A stretch of 47,104 bases of DNA from the NCBI GenBank assembly GCA_963205005.1, contig CAUJHW010000145.1, positions 1 to 47,104 of the forward strand, given 5' to 3'. Positions 44,027-47,104 of the stretch are shown here, piece by piece (the stretch's first letter is position 1; each line of letters begins with the position of its first letter). Origin of the DNA: Pseudomonadota bacterium (lineage in GTDB: Bacteria; Pseudomonadota; Alphaproteobacteria; Caulobacterales; Caulobacteraceae). Position numbers and translations under genes: made by a program. The notes beneath the pieces are model-generated. The model saw only the letters and a list, made by a program, of their open reading frames with translations, had not been told where the DNA came from and did not search any database.

Positions 44027-45001
44027 ATGGATGGTGTCCCCGAATCGACGGGCAGAACGGGCGGCGATTTGTCCCGGTCATGGCGCCTCAGCCGGGCAGC
44101 GCTCAGCTTCACCATCGACCAGGCCGCTCACGGCCTCACGGGCCTTAACGCCATCGACGCACTGCTCGTGATGGCCATCAACCAGGCCAACATCGTGCTG
44201 CTGACCCATGACCCCGGGGCGCGACGGGCCTACCGGGGGCTGGAAACGCCTGCGCCGGACGAGAGCCGACGTCCCGTCAGTGTCAATGCCATCGCCACCT
44301 CGCTGGCCCTGCCCTTCGAGACGGTTCGACGGCACATCGGCCGACTGGAGGCGGTGGACGTCTGCCGGCACGCCGGTCGCGGCGTGATCGTTCCCGCCGC
44401 CTACCTGAACTCCGAGGCCTACAGGCAGGATGTGATGGGCGCGCACGCACGGCTGGCACGCCTCTACCAGGACCTCAGCGCCGCCGACCTGCTCGAACCG
44501 CTGCCACCTTCGGCCTTCGCTCTGTCGGTCGATCCACCGATCCGGGCCGCCGCCCGCCTCCTGTCGGACTTCCTGCTGCGTACGGCTGACATCCTGACGC
44601 GCCAGACCCAGGACATCGCCTCGGGACTGGCGCTGGCCGCGGTGATGATCGCCAGTCCGCCGCTCGCCACGCCGCCACAGACGCGGGCTGGCGCGCCGGG
44701 CCTGACCATCGCGGCGATCGCCCGGACGCTGGGAATGCCCCCGGAGACCGCGCGCCGCCGCCTGGCCCGTCTGGTCGCGGATGGCATCTGTGCGCGCGGC
44801 GCACGCGGCCGGCATTTCGTACTTGCCCGTCCCGACGATCCGGCGTGGGACTCCATGGCCGTGGACTTGGCCGCCGCACTCCAGCGACTGATGGCAGGCC
44901 TGGCGGAACGCGGCGTAATCGACAGCTGGCGCGGCGTAGCCCAGGCTCCCACGGAAACGCGCCTCGGGGCCTCGCGCCGGTTGGCGTCAGCGACGGAGTA
45001 G
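44027..45001 (+). CDS. Hypothetical protein with two winged-helix DNA-binding segments
   Basis: A 324-aa protein of unknown function, starting at 44027 (MDGVPESTGRTGG). Two helix-turn-helix segments can be seen. The first is VSVNAIATSLALPFETVRRH (near 82-101) and the second LTIAAIARTLGMPPETARRR (near 225-244). They resemble each other (AIAxxLxxPxETxRR), so the gene has an internal duplication. It is probably a transcriptional regulator. An ATG at 43979 would add 16 residues. The stop overlaps the start region of the sulfatase gene, which suggests a shared transcript. Confidence 0.75.
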   Translation: MDGVPESTGRTGGDLSRSWRLSRAALSFTIDQAAHGLTGLNAIDALLVMAINQANIVLLTHDPGARRAYRGLETPAPDESRRPVSVNAIATSLALPFETVRRHIGRLEAVDVCRHAGRGVIVPAAYLNSEAYRQDVMGAHARLARLYQDLSAADLLEPLPPSAFALSVDPPIRAAARLLSDFLLRTADILTRQTQDIASGLALAAVMIASPPLATPPQTRAGAPGLTIAAIARTLGMPPETARRRLARLVADGICARGARGRHFVLARPDDPAWDSMAVDLAAALQRLMAGLAERGVIDSWRGVAQAPTETRLGASRRLASATE

Positions 45002-45006
45002 AAATC

Positions 45007-46863
45007 CTGTCCGGCATTTCCAGGCGCGCCGCCCTGGCCACCCTCGGCGCCTTCGCGGCCAGACCCGCCGTCGCCGGCGACGGGTCCCGTCCCAACATCC
45101 TCTGGCTGGTGAGCGAGGACAACAACCCCTTCATCGGAGCCTACGGCGACCCCCTGGCCCACACACCGGCCATCGATCGCCTGGCGGCCGACGGCCTGCT
45201 GTTCGAGAACGCTTTCTCGACAGCGCCGGTCTGCGCACCGTCCCGCTTCTCGATCCTGACCGGCATGGCGGCGCAGAGCTGCGGCCCGGCGCACAACATG
45301 CGCGCGCGGGCGCGGCTCCCGAAGTCGATCGGCGGGTTTCCGGAACACCTGCGCAGGGCCGGCTACTACTGCATCAACAATGCCAAGACCGACTACAACT
45401 GCGACGTCGACCCCGCCCGGATCTGGGACGAATCCAGCAGCTCCGCCCACTGGAAGAACCGCCCGGCGGGGGCGCCGTTCTTCGCCGTGTTCAATCATGA
45501 GATCACACACGAATCCCAGGTGTTCCGGACAACCCCCGGCCGGGTGACCCCGGACCGGGTACGCGTACCGGCATACCTTCCCGACACGCCCGAGGTGCGG
45601 GGCGACATCGCCAGCTACTACAATCTCATGGAGGCCATGGACGGCCGGATCGCAGCGCGGCTGGCAGAGCTGGACGCGGCCGGGCTGAGCCAGGACACCA
45701 TCGTCTTCTACTATTCCGACAACGGCGGCGTGCTGCCCCGCAGCAAGCGCTATTGCTATGACGAGGGCCTGCGCTGCGCCCTGATCGTCCGGATCCCGTC
45801 GAAGTGGGCCCATCTCGCCCCCGCGCCATCGGGCTCCCGGATTTCCGAGTCGGTCACCTTCCTGGATCTGGCGCCCACGGTCCTGGCGCTGGCGGGACTT
45901 CCGCGGCCAGATCACTTCCAGGGCCGCCCACTTCTCGCCTCGGCGCCGGCGGTGAAGCCGCGCTACGCCTTCGGCGGACGCGACCGGATGGACGAGCGCT
46001 ATGACATGGTCCGCACCGTGACCGACGGCCGGTTCCGCTACATCCGCAACTATGCCCCGCACCGCCCCTGGGCGCAGCACGAAGCCTATGAATGGCAGGC
46101 CGCCGGTTACCAGGCCTGGGAGCGGGCGCGTCTGGCCGGAACCCTGAACGCCGCGCAGTCCAGGTTCTGGGGCGAGAAGCCTGCCGAGGAATTCTACGAT
46201 CTCGCCGCCGACCGCGACCAGATCGACAATCTGATCGGCGCGGCGAACCATCAGGGGCGCATCCGGGCCATGCGCCGGGCGCTGGACGCGCATCTGGTCG
46301 CAACGCACGACGCGGGCTTCATCCCCGAGGGGTCCCCGCTGGAAGGCTATGCCGAATCGCGGGCGCCAGGGGCCTACCCCCTGCGCCGGGTGATGGCGCT
46401 GGCGGAACTGGCCATCCGGCGCGACCCGGCCCACCTTGCCGTGTTCCAGACGGGGCTCGATGACGCCAACGAAGCGATGCGGTTCTGGGCGGCCCAGGGG
46501 CTCCTGATGCTGGGCGCCCGATCAGCACCGGCGCGTGCGAGGCTGAAGCGCACTCTGACGCTCGATCCATCCGCGCAGGTCCGCATCGTCGCAGCCGAGG
46601 CGCTGGCGTGGGTGGACGTTCCCGATGAACCGGTGGCGGCTCTCGCCGGCCTCTGCGCCGGTCATTCAGACCCCCGTGTGCGGCTCCAGGCCCTCAACGC
46701 CCTGACCTTCATCGGCGAAGCCGCGCGACCGGCGCTGCCCGCCATCCAGGCCTGCGCGGCCTCGACTGACGAATATCTGCGGAACGCGGGCCGCTACCTG
46801 ACACTGACGCTCGCGGGCCGGTACCGACCGGAAGCAAAGGTCTACGGCTCCGCGCCCCTTTGA
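45007..46863 (+). CDS. Sulfatase with C-terminal HEAT-like repeats
   Basis: A 618-aa sulfatase. The formylglycine motif is CAPSR (C76-R80, in APVCAPSRFSILTG), and the metal-binding blocks are LVSEDNNPFIGAYGD and YYSDNGG. The C-terminal about 130 residues are alanine-rich helical repeats, like HEAT repeats. The N-terminus ISRRAALATLGAFA resembles a Tat signal, so it would be exported after cysteine modification. The most likely start is a CTG at 45007, with a GGAG site 8 bp upstream; no ATG, GTG or TTG exists in frame nearby. An ATG at 44845 would overlap the previous gene by 157 bp. Confidence 0.85.
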   Translation: MSGISRRAALATLGAFAARPAVAGDGSRPNILWLVSEDNNPFIGAYGDPLAHTPAIDRLAADGLLFENAFSTAPVCAPSRFSILTGMAAQSCGPAHNMRARARLPKSIGGFPEHLRRAGYYCINNAKTDYNCDVDPARIWDESSSSAHWKNRPAGAPFFAVFNHEITHESQVFRTTPGRVTPDRVRVPAYLPDTPEVRGDIASYYNLMEAMDGRIAARLAELDAAGLSQDTIVFYYSDNGGVLPRSKRYCYDEGLRCALIVRIPSKWAHLAPAPSGSRISESVTFLDLAPTVLALAGLPRPDHFQGRPLLASAPAVKPRYAFGGRDRMDERYDMVRTVTDGRFRYIRNYAPHRPWAQHEAYEWQAAGYQAWERARLAGTLNAAQSRFWGEKPAEEFYDLAADRDQIDNLIGAANHQGRIRAMRRALDAHLVATHDAGFIPEGSPLEGYAESRAPGAYPLRRVMALAELAIRRDPAHLAVFQTGLDDANEAMRFWAAQGLLMLGARSAPARARLKRTLTLDPSAQVRIVAAEALAWVDVPDEPVAALAGLCAGHSDPRVRLQALNALTFIGEAARPALPAIQACAASTDEYLRNAGRYLTLTLAGRYRPEAKVYGSAPL

Positions 46864-46870
46864 ACGAGGC

Positions 46871-46957
46871 TGGTGCGGGCGGTCGGGCTCGAACCGACAC
46901 TCCGTGACCGGAAGCGGATTTTAAGTCCGCTGCGTCTACCAGTTTCGCCACGCCCGC
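46871..46957 (-). tRNA. tRNA-Leu (anticodon UAA)
   Basis: An 87-nt tRNA on the minus strand. The acceptor arm pairs GCGGGCG (46951-46957) with CGCCCGC, and the genomic CCA lies at 46871-46873. The anticodon stem GCGGA/TCCGC encloses CTTAAAA with anticodon TAA. The T-arm carries GGTTCGAGCC. The long variable arm (CTTCCGGTCACGGAGT region) is typical of leucine tRNA. Confidence 0.96.
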
Positions 46958-47069
46958 ACGCCACCAGCGATAGGCCGCGCCGTCGTCGATCACAAGAATG
47001 GCGCCTGTGGAAGCTTGGCCGTTGCGGGCGGGACGGGTCATGATGGCGCGAACGCTTCGGAGGCTCCAC

Positions 47070-47104
47070 ATGACCCGCAACGCCCTTCTCGTCCTTGCCT
47101 GCGC
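47070..47104 (+). CDS. Start of an unidentified gene (truncated by the window end)
   Basis: An ATG at 47070 with a CGGAGG site 6 bp upstream opens a frame that begins MTRNALLVLACA and leaves the window. The hydrophobic start suggests a signal peptide. Nothing more can be said. Confidence 0.55.
   Translation, partial: MTRNALLVLAC

Noticed and set aside
44464..46434. A 656-aa frame on the minus strand
   Set aside because: It is antisense to the sulfatase and the HTH gene; the sense frames have complete catalytic motifs.

Overview
The window reads as chromosomal DNA of a GC-rich alphaproteobacterium, most likely of the order Caulobacterales (Phenylobacterium or Caulobacter relatives). This is an inference from protein style, a FixK-type box, an EcfG-type stress promoter and the MutA/MutB and CysTWA arrangements; no alignment was run. 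It has no insertion sequence, phage gene or CRISPR array. Almost all of it is dense coding sequence, partly housekeeping and partly regulatory or catabolic.

Region 1 (1-1179) is the 5' end of a 16S rRNA gene on the minus strand plus a leader of about 1.1 kb. The leader carries four tandem sigma70-type promoters about 233 bp apart, with matching hairpins in each unit. Region 2 (1180-13748) holds an Rrf2 regulator, a CBS protein, a rhomboid protease, an exported M16 zinc protease, a DUF2141/carotenoid-oxygenase pair, a GMC oxidoreductase, DUF3667 and DUF805 membrane proteins, an enoyl-CoA hydratase, a gamma-class carbonic anhydrase-like protein, and phoH behind a structured, terminator-bearing leader.

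Region 3 (13824-27296) has a MarR/MFS efflux operon with an inverted-repeat operator, an exported M1 aminopeptidase, the sulfate importer operon (Sbp-CysT-CysW-CysA, minus strand), a nitronate monooxygenase, and both subunits of methylmalonyl-CoA mutase, which feed propionyl-CoA carbon into succinyl-CoA. Region 4 (27342-33805) carries a five-part lipoprotein (redoxin, cytochrome c, copper monooxygenase and two EF-hands), two transglutaminase-like proteases, an N-formylglutamate amidohydrolase, a Crp/Fnr regulator behind a FixK box, and a secreted alpha/beta hydrolase.

Region 5 (33990-47104) starts with a tightly coupled run of thiolase, two small unknown proteins and an amidohydrolase. It continues with a HisKA_2 histidine kinase behind an EcfG-like promoter, an acyl-CoA dehydrogenase/MerR pair, and a LuxR-type regulator whose N-terminus is broken by a perfect 22-bp tandem duplication. 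After that come an exported TPR-CHAT protease, a double winged-helix protein, a sulfatase with a probable CTG start, tRNA-Leu(UAA) and the first codons of another gene.

The items most worth a second look are the rRNA promoter array, the frameshifting duplication, the attenuator-like leader of phoH, the multi-domain copper/heme lipoprotein and the two small proteins between thiolase and amidohydrolase. Protein functions are family assignments made by eye from the sequence.
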